Assembly: GCA_019425655.1 (NCBI GenBank)
Contig: NQWY01000097.1
Location: forward strand, 1 to 20,651
DNA length: 20,651 nt
Reading direction: 5' to 3'
DNA from: Rhizophagus prolifer
Taxonomy: Eukaryota > Glomeromycota > Glomeromycetes > Glomerales > Glomeraceae
In this document: positions 10,075 through 19,623 of the stretch, one piece after another
How positions within the stretch are numbered: position 1 is the first letter of the stretch
Layout: each line of letters starts with the position of its first letter
Position numbers and translations under genes: made by a program
The notes under the pieces: model-generated
What the model saw: the letters and a program-made list of their open reading frames with translations, nothing else
What the model was told of the DNA's origin: nothing
Database searches by the model: none

Positions 10075-10229
10075 CTCTTTATTTATAACAAATTTTTTTT
10101 TATATTCGTATTTTAACATATAATTATTAAGCTGAGTTGGTATTAAAAATTATAAATCAATTAAATGCTAATTTAAGTATAACATTAGCACTATGGGATT
10201 TGCCAAATCATCATTTTTCTTAAAATGGC

Positions 10230-10305
10230 GCGATAACATGTATACGGATTGGAACATACCGATACCGATAAATTCGGATCGGAGTTCTATCAAACCGATC
10301 GGATA
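10230..10305. repeat. Short CCGAT/ATCGG-rich block in unit 1
   Basis: A patch rich in CCGAT and its inverse ATCGG, ending in the palindrome CCGATCGG (10295-10302), lies upstream of SDR copy 1. Units 2 and 3 lack it at the matching place (about 13890 and 16510), so it is extra DNA in unit 1. It may be a small repeat insertion; I see no terminal repeats for it. Confidence 0.35.
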
Positions 10306-10409
10306 AATTATGATTAATGATATACGTTTCTCAAGAAAGAGGTTTAAAATGAATTGAATTGTTTCTAAGAATTTTTTATTCTGAGTTTAATTAAGCTGAC
10401 AAATTGATG

Positions 10410-10825
10410 CGGGACACTCGGCAAATTTTGCTGCCGAGTGCGTGTCTCGGCAACTCGGCAACTCTAACTTTTTCTCTTTTTTTTACGCATAATGCCCACT
10501 TAAAACTATGTTGATTAATTGTTGAAAGGTCCCTGGACCCTGGAAGGCTTATCGTGTAGAGAAAATTAAATATTAGTAATACTTCTGTTTCTACAGTTTC
10601 CATAATCACGTTCAACTTTGTTCACATTTTTGGCCATATTCACTTTGACAATCCAAACAAGCAAGACAAATGGGACAAGCGTCCAAACGAAATTCCAAAA
10701 TCATTTTTATTTGAAGCGATAAAACAATGCAAAATCAGAATTGGCTTAAATATATATGTGACGCGTCACGTATTTTATATGTATTATCACGTGTTTATTA
10801 TTTTTGAAAAATTTGCCGTGTCCCG
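10410..10825. mobile_element. Short DNA element with terminal inverted repeats (MITE-like)
   Basis: The left end reads CGGGACACTCGGCAAATTTT. The right end, read on the other strand, is CGGGACACGGCAAATTTTT, the same apart from a missing TC. The 416-bp interval is absent from the matching site of units 2 and 3, where DNA runs directly on after AAGCTGACAAATTRATG. The first 55 bp are GC-rich with repeated CTCGGCAA words. No transposase frame is present; a 50-codon open stretch near 10620-10780 looks mildly protein-like but is unassigned. I could not identify a target-site duplication, so the superfamily is open. It probably inserted after the units were duplicated, unless it was lost from the other two. 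Confidence 0.6.
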
Positions 10826-10856
10826 AAAACAACTGTAATATTATTTATAAGTAAAA

Positions 10857-11057
10857 CTATAAACTAGTCTCACAGGAAATAAGATAAGTAACTGATCCAT
10901 TTCTTATGCCTCTACGTAACCCTATCAGTGTATTTGGAAGTAACATATCCCTACCCATCATTAAGTAAAAGCAGTGCGAATTATTAGCAGACACTACAGG
11001 AAATTGCGATGTCATGGAAGTCCTCTGATTATAGAACGTTTCGTCTAAGAGTGACAT
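10857..11057 (-). mobile_element. Possible fossil of an LTR retroelement integrase region
   Basis: A 66-codon minus-strand frame contains HCFYLMMGRDMLLP, which resembles the (S)PFYLMYGREPxLP segment at the C-terminal side of Ty3/gypsy-type integrases. It lies in the part of unit 1 that has no counterpart in units 2 and 3, next to the inverted-repeat element. If the resemblance is real it is a small, old, broken remnant; no long terminal repeats or other parts are visible. It could equally be chance. Confidence 0.25.
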
Positions 11058-12749
11058 CGAGAGTAGTGAGAAGGAAGACTTCGAACGCTTGTCATCTTTA
11101 GAAATTCCTTGAGAAAAGTCTCATTTTGCATTATTATTAAGCAACGTCAATTGTTTTAACTCCTGACTACTGTAGCTAGATCTTAGAATAGAAATCTTAA
11201 CCCCGCAATTTTCGTTTTTGTAATGTAGTATGCTATTATTCTTCGAATCGAAAATTTCAGTCATATGATTTGCATAATGCAAATCACACCGACCAATCAG
11301 TGCGTCAATATGAACAAAAAGACATTCATATTTTTTAGCAAAGTTGATATTATGAATATAGTTCTACGCGATCATATACCGATCAAAGCACATTTATATG
11401 ACATTTCCGGGTTTAATATTGTTTATTTAGCAATTTTTATTGTCGAGATCTTAAATACTCGACTAGAGTGTTTTCCGTTATAATTGAATTAAGAGAAGAC
11501 GTCTTTTTATGAATAATATCCGTTAAAATTTTATTAAAACGATACTTTTTTCGACCAAAAGTTATTCAAAGTATATTCGTCATGATGTCTTCTGAATACT
11601 TATGTAAAAATTGTAAAATATTCAATAAAACACAACCGTTAAGTGTTATAAAAAAGGTGAAAATAAAAGCAGTCTGCCGATAATTTGAAAGGCAATGTGG
11701 CGATCAAATAAAATTATTTTTATAGTGCAATCATTTATCTGAAAATTTTAAATTTATTATCTTAGCAATTTAGAAAAAAAATAAAACAAACTTATTGAGA
11801 AGTCAACTTTCCCGGTAATACATAATTCAAAATTTAAATGAATCCGAATTTGTTTCCTTTTTATATAATACTAGAATACTGCACAAAAGCAAGCATATGG
11901 TCCCTCGAAAGTCGAAACCCAATTGCAGCTATTATAAAAGGTTCAAGTTATTTGATAAGAGTTGATAATAAATCCTTTTAGTTAGGGCAAAAAGGGTATA
12001 ATAAAAGTTATACCGAAATCATAGTTCCATTCTGTGCAAAGTAAAAAAAAAAAATTTAATAATATTCAAAAACAGGGTATATTGGTTACTTTTCGTCAGA
12101 CAATGAGAAAATGGTACTCAATTATTCGGTTTATTGGGTTATTACAGTGGTTTCTTTTTCTACTGCAAAATTCTTTAATCTATCATAACACCAATTATTA
12201 TCTTACGAACAAGAAAATCAAATATGATGATCAATTAATTTAATTTATTGCAAATAAATTTTTGCCACGTCTACATTCACCAATTTTTGGAACAAAGATT
12301 GTGGGTGGTACATTTCTATATGAAACACACAAAGCGATCAACTATAGGACTAAATGACTCATAATTTAACGAATTTTATTAAGGCTCCAATTGCATGTTG
12401 GTACCGTATCTGACTGTACTGTCCAGTCTTGACCATCGGCCGTAAAAAATTGTTAAGGAAAATCTTTGTTCTTTAAAGTGTACAATGCCCTTGATATACA
12501 GTAGTTTCTTGAATAATCTCAAATTAGTGTTCTTTACTCATTTTTATGTATCTGCAAAGGGTCGAGCCAATATTTTTAATCTGCTTGTCTACTTGTAATA
12601 ATACCGAAATAAGATTATATTAATATTTAAGTGTTGATATTATTCGACTATATTTGGAATCATATATGTTTATATACGAATACAGGGAATCATAAATTAG
12701 CTAAAAGCGTAAAAGTGAGCGACATGTAATTGTAAATATTAATTTCAAA

Positions 12750-13746
12750 CTAAGCATATTTTTTTTCAAATTCTTCTTTTTCAGTTGTTGAACTAATTTT
12801 AATAACTTCACCTTTAAGGTTACTTTTAGCTATTGTAGGAAAAATGGAACCAAATTTCGAAGAATAAGAAAGCTTATCAGAATTTTCGGGAATTTTTCCT
12901 TCAGAAACAAGTTTTTTATAAGTATCATCATCCTCAATACGATAATTAATTAAAAGCTCATTAAATCTAACCGCACTATTTCTTGTTTCATATCGAGCAA
13001 CTCTACCGATACCGTATAAAACATTCTGAGCGATTCCTGTAATACCCGACGGTATTTTATCAGGTCCAATTTCGTCTATGAGGCCGCTAGCTCCCGTAAT
13101 TATAGTGTAGCTGGATCCAGGTTTATTCAAAAGGAGTGGGATAAAATTCCTATACGTAACTAATTTTTTTTTTTTTATATAATATTAATTAATTGACTAA
13201 AGAAACAAGCCTAATTTTTTATTTTTGAAAAATAAACTTACCAAAATAAGGGATAACGTTGGAATTCATAACTTCATGCCATTGTTCAATCGTAACATCA
13301 TACAGATGATCAAACTTCCACCATGGTCCAGCACTAGAAATTACGTGATCAATTTCAGGCAAAGTTTTTTCACGAATTTGATTCGCAACTTTACTAAATT
13401 CTTGATCGTTTGAAATATCGACCGTAATTGGAATTAATTTTTTGGTGGGAACTGAATTTTCTTGTAACTTTGCCGTTAATTTGTCTAATGATGCTTTGGA
13501 ACGAGATGTTGCAATAACAGTTGCTCCTAAATTTAATGGCTTATTATTAGCTTCTTCCGTTAGATACAATCAATTAACTATGCAATATGAAGAAAATACC
13601 TTGTTCCAGGAATTGCTTAACCGCAGAAGATCCGATGATTCCTAATTAATATATCAATTCATTTTTACTGAAATTTAGCTTAAATAGCGTAAATATAACG
13701 TACCTGTAGCACCAGTTACAAGAATAGTTTTTCCATTAAATGCCAT
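12750..13746 (-). CDS. Short-chain dehydrogenase/reductase, copy 2
   Basis: Minus-strand exons: 13746-13704, 13641-13600, 13526-13242, 13159-12750 (780 nt, 259 residues), GT-AG introns of 62, 73 and 82 nt. Landmarks: TGATGIIG nucleotide loop (11-18), Asp66 in VDIS, ISSAG (91-95), tetrad-type Asn118, Ser149 in TGASG, Tyr172 with Arg176 (YGIGR) in place of Tyr-x3-Lys. The splice choice at intron 3 gives the smooth family sequence YFVTYRNFIPLLLNKPGSS. A plus-strand open frame across exons 2-3 is only the antisense shadow of this gene. It shares 246 identical bases with copy 3 across an intron. A TATA-like word (TATAAAAATTTG, minus strand, 13843-13832) lies about 90 nt before the ATG. Probably a soluble oxidoreductase, if active; substrate not inferable. 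Confidence 0.85.
13409..13654. repeat. Homogenised tract shared with SDR copy 3
   Basis: These 246 bases are identical, as read base by base, to 16077-16322. They cover the 5' part of exon 3, all of intron 2, all of exon 2 and the end of intron 1 next to it. Outside the tract the two genes differ clearly: 19 of about 125 residues differ in the part of exon 4 after NKPGSS. Confidence 0.75.
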
Positions 13747-15423
13747 TATTTATTCGAAAAATTCATAAAAAAAAACTTTACAAGAATCCTTACAAAATTG
13801 CAGAGATTAATTCTCTGTCTTTTCTTTGTAACAAATTTTTATATTTGTTATTTTAACATTGATTATTAATATATTAATATACAGTACTTCAGATAATCTA
13901 TGATCTACGTTTCTCAAGCAGGGAATAGTAACGTTTACAAATCTTTTGTTCACCAAACTTAGATTCAAAATAAAATGAATGGTTTCTGAGAATGTCCATT
14001 CTATAATCGTTATTATTATTATAGAGTTTTTGGTTTAATTAAGCTGACAAATTGATGATAACATGGTGCAATAAATAATTTTAAACAATTTGTATTTCTA
14101 ATGATATGATATATAACATTTCATTGCAAATCCTCCTCTTTTTTGCAGTTATTATTACATTTATTAATGTTTAATTATCCATAAAGTTTGGATAATCAAA
14201 GGTACATTTTGTGTTTTAGTTAATAGCTAAACATTAGAATAGAAACTTTAACATGTATCTCCCCTACAATTTCATTTTTGTAGTGTATCACCATCGAAAA
14301 TTTTTCAGTCATGTGCTTTGCATATTTGATATATTGCAGATCACCCGACAATATAATTTCGATTGAAACACATTTGTATGATTTTTAATATTTTTAATAT
14401 AATGTTATTTGACTCTTATTATTGTCGAGATCTACGCTCGGCCTTGCCATGATTAAGTGAAGGCGTTTATGGAAATTTTATATGGATTCGATCAAAATAT
14501 CTTCATCATGATGTCTTCTGAATACTTATTAAGTGTTATAAAAAAACGAAAATAAAAGCAGTTATTGGATATCAAAAATTGCAATTTATGCCACGTGGAT
14601 TTAAATAGATATTTATGTGTTATAATCGAAATAACGAATAGAGACCCCCACGCATGGTTTAATATTGTACTGTTTCTGTTTCGATATAAAAATAAAAATA
14701 ACGAATAGAGTTAATTTGAAAGTCAACGTACCGAATTAGACTATTATTTGGTGTTTTAGAACTTGTTTAAATTACTTTTAATACTTTTAATCTAGCTATT
14801 CTTTTTCAAAAATGTTATAACCCAATTATTCGGTTTATTAGTTTATTAGTTTCATTTTCTATTGCAATTATTATCCTTTGTAGTTTAATTACAATCAAAT
14901 AATCAAATATGAATTTCCACGTCTATATTCACCAATTTTTGGAACAAAGATTTTTGGGTGGTACATATATCTATATAAAACACACAAAGAGATCAACTTG
15001 CCCGAATTAATTCCGTACTTTTGGCTATTTAGCCATCGGCCGTAACTAAATTGCTAAGGAAAATCTTTCTTTCAAGTGTACAATGCCCTTTGATAGTTTC
15101 TTGAATAATCCTAAATTAATGTTCTTTACTCATTTTTATGTGTCTGCAAAAGGTCCAGCAAATATTTTGTCTACTTTGTAATAATACCGAAATAAGGCAT
15201 TAATGAATTCATTAAGCAGTATTTTACTAAAATGTGGAGGATCGTTGATTTTTATTATTAAAATTTGAGTTAATTGACCAACCAATCGAAATATATGTGT
15301 GTATATACTATAACAAAAATACATAATTTCATTAACAATATAAGAACCACAAATTAGCTAAATATATACGTATATATGTACTGCTGTAAATAATACATGT
15401 AATTGTAAAAAATTAATATCAAA

Positions 15424-16414
15424 TTAAGCATATTTTTTTTCAAATTCTTCTTTTTCAGTTGTTGAACCAATGTTAATAACTTCACTTTTAAGGTCACTTT
15501 TAGCTATTGCAGGAAAAATGGAACCAAATTTCGAAGAATAAGAATGCTTATCAGAAGTTCCAGAAATTTTTCCTTCAGAAACAAGTTTTTTATAAGTATC
15601 ATCATCCTCAATACGATATTTAATTAAAAGCTCATTAAATCTAACCGCACTATTTTTTGTTTCATATCGAGCAACTCTACTGATACCGTATAAAACATTC
15701 TGAGAAATTCCTGTAATACCCGATGGTATTTTACTAGGACCAATTTCTTCAACGAAGCCAGCACCTCCCGTAATTATAGTGTAGCTAGATCCAGGTTTAT
15801 TCAAAAGGAATGGGATAAAATTCCTATACGTAACTAAATTTTTTTATAATATTAATTAATTAATCACTAAAGAAATATTTCCAATTGTTATTTTTAAAAA
15901 AAAGCTTACCAAAATGAGGGGTAACGTTAGCATTCATAACTTCATGCCATTGTTCAATCGTAACATCATACAGATGATCAAACTTCCACCATGGTCCAGA
16001 ACTAGAAATTACGTGATCAATTTCAGGCAAAGTTTTTTCACGAATTTGATTCGCAACTTTGCTAAATTCTTGATCATTTGAAATATCGACCGTAATTGGA
16101 ATTAATTTTTTGGTGGGAACTGAATTTTCTTGTAACTTTGCCGTTAATTTGTCTAATGATGCTTTGGAACGAGATGTTGCAATAACAGTTGCTCCTAAAT
16201 TTAATGGCTTATTATTAGCTTCTTCCGTTAGATACAATCAATTAACTATGCAATATGAAGAAAATACCTTGTTCCAGGAATTGCTTAACCGCAGAAGATC
16301 CGATGATTCCTAATTAATATATAATTCATTTTTAGAGAAATTTAGCTTAAATAGTGTAAAATATAACGTACCTGTAGCTCCAGTTATAAGGACAGTTTTT
16401 CCATTAAATGCCAT
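15424..16414 (-). CDS. Short-chain dehydrogenase/reductase, copy 3
   Basis: Minus-strand exons: 16414-16372, 16309-16268, 16194-15910, 15833-15424 (780 nt, 259 residues), GT-AG introns of 62, 73 and 76 nt. It begins MAFNGKTVLITGATGIIG, a nucleotide-binding loop. ISSSG replaces NNAG, the tetrad-type Asn118 is present, and YGISR again has Arg where the family Lys is expected. Uniquely, the Ser of TGxSG is Ala here (TGGAG), so two of the four usual active-site residues are substituted. That suggests altered chemistry, a binding role, or relaxed constraint, although the frame and splice sites are intact. Differences from copy 2 concentrate in exon 4 (D/S, R/K, N/K, P/S, L/H and others). Confidence 0.83.
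16077..16322. repeat. Homogenised tract shared with SDR copy 2
   Basis: Partner of 13409-13654, with a constant offset of 2668 bases and no difference seen. The same exon 3 core is also nearly identical in copy 1 (about 9640-9820), where a handful of substitutions appear. Confidence 0.75.
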
Positions 16415-16771
16415 TTTTTATCAAAAAATTCTCTTTCTTTGCAACAAATTTTTTATATTTGTCATTTAAATGTTGATTATTAATATTATTAATACGGTAT
16501 ACCTTCAGATAATCTATGATCTACGTTTCTCAAGCAAGGAAATAGTTACATTCAAATCTTTTTGTTCACCAAACTTACTCAAAATAAAATGAATCGTTTC
16601 CATTCTATAGGGTTTTTGGTTAATTAAGCTGACAAATTAATGGTATGGTGCAATTAAACAATTTGTATTTCTAATTATATTTAATTGCTCTTTTTGCAGT
16701 TATTATTAAGCCAAGCATTAAAAATCACATTCATAATGTTTAATTATCCATAAAGTTTAAGTAATCAAAGG

Positions 16772-16822
16772 TCTGACTCCTGACTCTACTCCTGACTCCT
16801 GAATAGCTAGATAGCTAGATAC
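16772..16822. repeat. Short tandem repeats CTCCTGA and TAGCTAGA
   Basis: CTGACTC/CTCCTGA words repeat about four times (16773-16801), followed at once by about two and a half TAGCTAGA copies (16804-16822). Unit 1 has single versions of both words near 11160-11182. This is a small local expansion, of a size useful as a marker. Confidence 0.6.
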
Positions 16823-17778
16823 TAGAATAGAAACTTTAACATGTATCTCCACTGCTTTGTAGTGTATATTCTTCGCCATCAAAAATTTTCAGTCATGTGA
16901 TTTGCAATAAGTGCATATTTGTAAAACGTTTATATTGCATAACACCCGATCTGTGCAACAATATATAATTTTTTAAAAAGTAATGATTTCTTTCCAAAAG
17001 TATTTTTTATATTTTAGCAGTGATATATCATGTACGCGAATGTTACTGTCACATTTCGATCGAAACATATTTATATGAAATATATGAAATGTTCGATTCT
17101 TAATATGACGTTATTTGACACTTCTTATTGTCGAGATCTACGCTCGGCTAAGGTGTCTTCAGACGTTACCTCGTCATGATTAAGGGAAGGCGTCTATGAA
17201 TGAATTCGACCAAAAGTTATTCAGATATGCCATGATGTTTTCTGAATACAAGAGAACTCATGGATTAGTAAAGATTAATCAAGAGATGTTGTAAATTGGT
17301 AAGAAGTCTATATGATGATTTCATACAATAGGGGAAAATTATTCAAATTAATTTATTAAGTGCTGTAAGATAAAATGAAAATCTTAGATATTGATGAATG
17401 AAGAAAGTCGGAATTTACATCAAACAATGTTGATTTATTTAAGGAGAAGTTAATAAGAGTTATATAGTACATGAAACTAGGGATCACAGAAGAGAGGCCG
17501 TTTCTGATCAACTATCTCGAAGATCATACTCATGTTACTATAGATTGATTCACCTACTTTTTTTGAATAAGAATATCAGGGATTGGTTGAGGGAATGCGG
17601 GATTAATAACTCATGATATCGTGTGTAATACGAAAAGGATCATACACAGGTATCAAAGAAATATCCGAGTGCTGGTAGTTAAATTAATTCAGCATGAATA
17701 TAATGTTTGTGAACACCTTCATGTTGGATATATGAAAATTGACATTAAATCCACATTTTGACGAAGATCAAAATAATC

Positions 17779-17922
17779 ATGTTTAAGCCGCAATTTTTAA
17801 TATCCCGGATTATAGATCACGAAAAACTAATTTTAACAGATATCCCTCCTAATTCGATCGTGACTGGACGTTATTCATCGGCGTCAGTAGAATCTGATGG
17901 TCATCACAGCACTATAAATTCG
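17779..17922 (+). pseudogene. Short open stretch with a donor-like site, unrecognised
   Basis: ATG 17779 gives 48 codons (begins MFKPQFLISRIIDHEK, contains ILTDIPPNSIVTGRYSS). The composition is balanced and unlike the AT-rich surroundings. GTGAGTATTC begins at 17920, two bases into the last sense codon, so this could be a first exon. I cannot find an acceptor that leads to a long frame: the DNA after 17990 is broken by stops in all frames. Possibly the 5' exon of a dead gene. No family recognised. Confidence 0.25.
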
Positions 17923-19266
17923 TGAGTATTCTTTTCCTTTCCTCGTCTCTCTACATTATTTCTAAAAACAAAATGAATAATACATCGTCATTTACTATAA
18001 GATCAGACTTCGATTTACCGTAACTCAATCATGAAGAAATTATTAACACTGACGAAAAAGAGAAGATATGGAAGAAGAAGCCATAGTTGGAAAGTGAAAT
18101 ACTTGTACCAAAAAATTTCATCTAAACATATCCACAGATAGTCCTATAGTTAATATACATTCACTTAAGAGAAAGATTGTAAACGGGACCCAATTGCCGA
18201 GAAATGACTACAGATTCTTTGATATTTTCATCAATGAACTACTGTTCAAGTCTTGCGAACAAATATTTAGTTGTTGAGATCGCACCGGTACATTGATAGC
18301 ATTTTAAATCTTTTTGGAACAGCTCCTATGAATTTCAACACATTTTAATTCCTACGGAGATTCATCATCCCAATGATAAGCTAAACAAGACTATCGTGTA
18401 TCCAGTGTCTGCAGAAAATGCAATATTTAACGATTCTCTTGCTGGCATACTGCCTCAGACGATATGTTTAAGATTTGTTATATCCCTTCTTTAAACGCTC
18501 CGTTAGTAGTATAATCTTTATCTTACTATTATCAGTAGTAATAATAAGATCAAATATATTGTAATACTGTTGTAACTCTAAAGAAACCTACTCACCCTTC
18601 TGCTGATTGTAAACGTACATTAATTATAAATTATTAAACCAATAAAACCATATAATTTATTATTATATTTGTTATACCATTAAAATTAATTAAAGAGATT
18701 TCTTGTATTATGGATTGTTTTTGAATAAATAAATACTGCAGGGCGTGAGAACTTGTAACGCAAATTCTTTTGTAATCAAACTTGTCTCTGCTTATATTAA
18801 TTGAAATTTAAATGCATACGGTAATAATTTTTTAATATTAAATAATAATTATATATCCGAAAGTTCGATAATAATTTCGCTATGTTGTGTACCATACAAA
18901 AAATTTCAATTCGTTAAAACCAACTGACAAGTCATAATTTTCTTAATAATATAACCAATTTTAGAAATAGTTATGATAATTAACAAAAATTCAAATTAGA
19001 TTACGAAAGGTAGTCATGCTTGTTAAAAACAAATAGTACCAAAAAATCAATGAAAAAAAAGAGAGAATGAAAAAAAATCTAAAAAAATATATATATATAC
19101 ACACTACAATGTATTAATAGTATGATTTTGATCATTATTTTCTAGTTGATTCACATATAAATAGATTAATACTACATGTAGCTCCGAATGAAATCTAATA
19201 ACGTACAATAAAGTCTATTAAATCAATTCCCACAATTATATTCCCAAAATTTATAAATATAATAAA

Positions 19267-19272
19267 TTTATT
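19267..19272 (-). terminator. Possible polyadenylation signal of the cyclin gene
   Basis: TTTATT on the plus strand, AATAAA on the coding strand, lies 210-360 nt after the two candidate stop codons of the cyclin gene. It is the clearest such hexamer in this flank, but AT-rich DNA makes chance matches common. Confidence 0.25.
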
Positions 19273-19623
19273 TTTTTTTTCTCAATGATTTGAAGGTACT
19301 AGGAAAAATATTATACATACTTTTGATTTTTTTTTTTGTTTTAATATAAACAGATTTAAATTGTCTTTTTTGATTTAACGTTTCCATAAATGAAAACCAT
19401 GCAATGATTCAAAAAAAGAAAGAAAATTTTGACTTCCAGATTGCCAAATGTAAAAACGAGACATTTTTCAAAGAGAGAATGCAGCTAATATCTTTGTGGT
19501 GTAGATGTGTATATCATCCCTTGTATTATAGTAGATGAAGGAATAGGTGGTGGCAACACCATCTGGTGATTATTAGGACCGCAGTAAGATGGAACAAATT
19601 GACCGACGCCAGCGTCTTTTAAA

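Larger units (their letters stand above)
8409..11673. repeat. Tandem unit 1 of three, carrying an SDR gene
   Basis: This is the longest of three head-to-tail copies. Its left edge (TCAAAAAAATGCAATTTATG at 8409-8428) matches the left edge of unit 3 at 14572. Its right part (AAGTGTTATAAAAAA... near 11641, then AAAATAAAAGCAGT) matches the right end of unit 2 at 14531-14562. Shared blocks in order are: the fragment around 8499-8720, CCATCGGCCGTA downstream of the SDR gene, the SDR gene, TTTAATTAAGCTGACAAATT upstream of it, TTAGAATAGAAA near 11183, and TTGTCGAGATCT near 11441. About 0.7 kb between 10408 and 11120 has almost no counterpart in units 2 and 3. Borders are good to perhaps 20-30 nt. Confidence 0.75.
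11674..14562. repeat. Tandem unit 2 of three, carrying an SDR gene
   Basis: The middle copy, about 2.9 kb. The SDR downstream flank (12270-12640) aligns closely with unit 3 (14920-15200), sharing CACCAATTTTTGGAACAAAG, CCATCGGCCGTA, AGTGTACAATGCCC and TTCTTTACTCATTTTTATG. The upstream flank (13900-14560) aligns with unit 3 16515-17380, sharing GATCTACGTTTCTCAAGCA, AGAAACTTTAACATGTATCT and TTGTCGAGATCTACGCTCGG. The left 350 nt (11674-12030) is poorly matched and its border with unit 1 is approximate. Units 2 and 3 are closer to each other than to unit 1. Confidence 0.75.
14563..17385. repeat. Tandem unit 3 of three, carrying an SDR gene
   Basis: About 2.8 kb. The left edge (TCAAAAATTGCAATTTATGCC near 14572) pairs with that of unit 1. 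The right edge is near AAGTGCTGTAAGATAAAATG (17358-17377), which matches AAGTGTTATAAAAAA words at the right ends of units 1 and 2. Inside, 15136-15324 gives a minus-strand open frame that is not conserved in the other units and is not taken as a gene. Upstream of the SDR gene it shows a small expansion of CTCCTGA and TAGCTAGA words not seen in unit 2. Confidence 0.75.
17386..19484. other. Intergenic region between the SDR array and the cyclin gene
   Basis: No intact gene is recognised. Two short plus-strand stretches look mildly coding: 17779-17922 (48 codons, followed by a GTGAGT donor-like site) and about 18106-18273 (roughly 55 codons). They may be remnants of one or more decayed genes. 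The part from 18600 rightwards is very AT-rich, with an AT/AC dinucleotide run near 19088-19105 and poly-T runs near 19270 and 19328. Confidence 0.4.

Noticed and set aside
11265-11483. Plus-strand 72-codon frame in the flank of SDR copy 1
   Set aside because: It lies in DNA conserved among the units, but the frame is not open in units 2 and 3.
12034-12243. Plus-strand 69-codon frame in unit 2
   Set aside because: Lys- and Asn-rich chance frame; only its second half matches unit 1 DNA, and in a form without the frame.
13527-13599. YLTEEANNKPLNL as the N-terminus of the SDR protein
   Set aside because: This is intron 2 read through. Splicing GTATTTTC...TTTAG joins LEQ to GATVIATSR, the normal SDR sequence.
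13442-13645. Plus-strand 67-codon open frame, repeated with identical translation at 16110-16313
   Set aside because: It is antisense to SDR exons 2-3 and intron 2; the identity reflects the homogenised tract, not a conserved small protein.
15136-15324. Minus-strand 62-codon frame in unit 3
   Set aside because: Not open in the matching part of unit 2 and resembles no protein.
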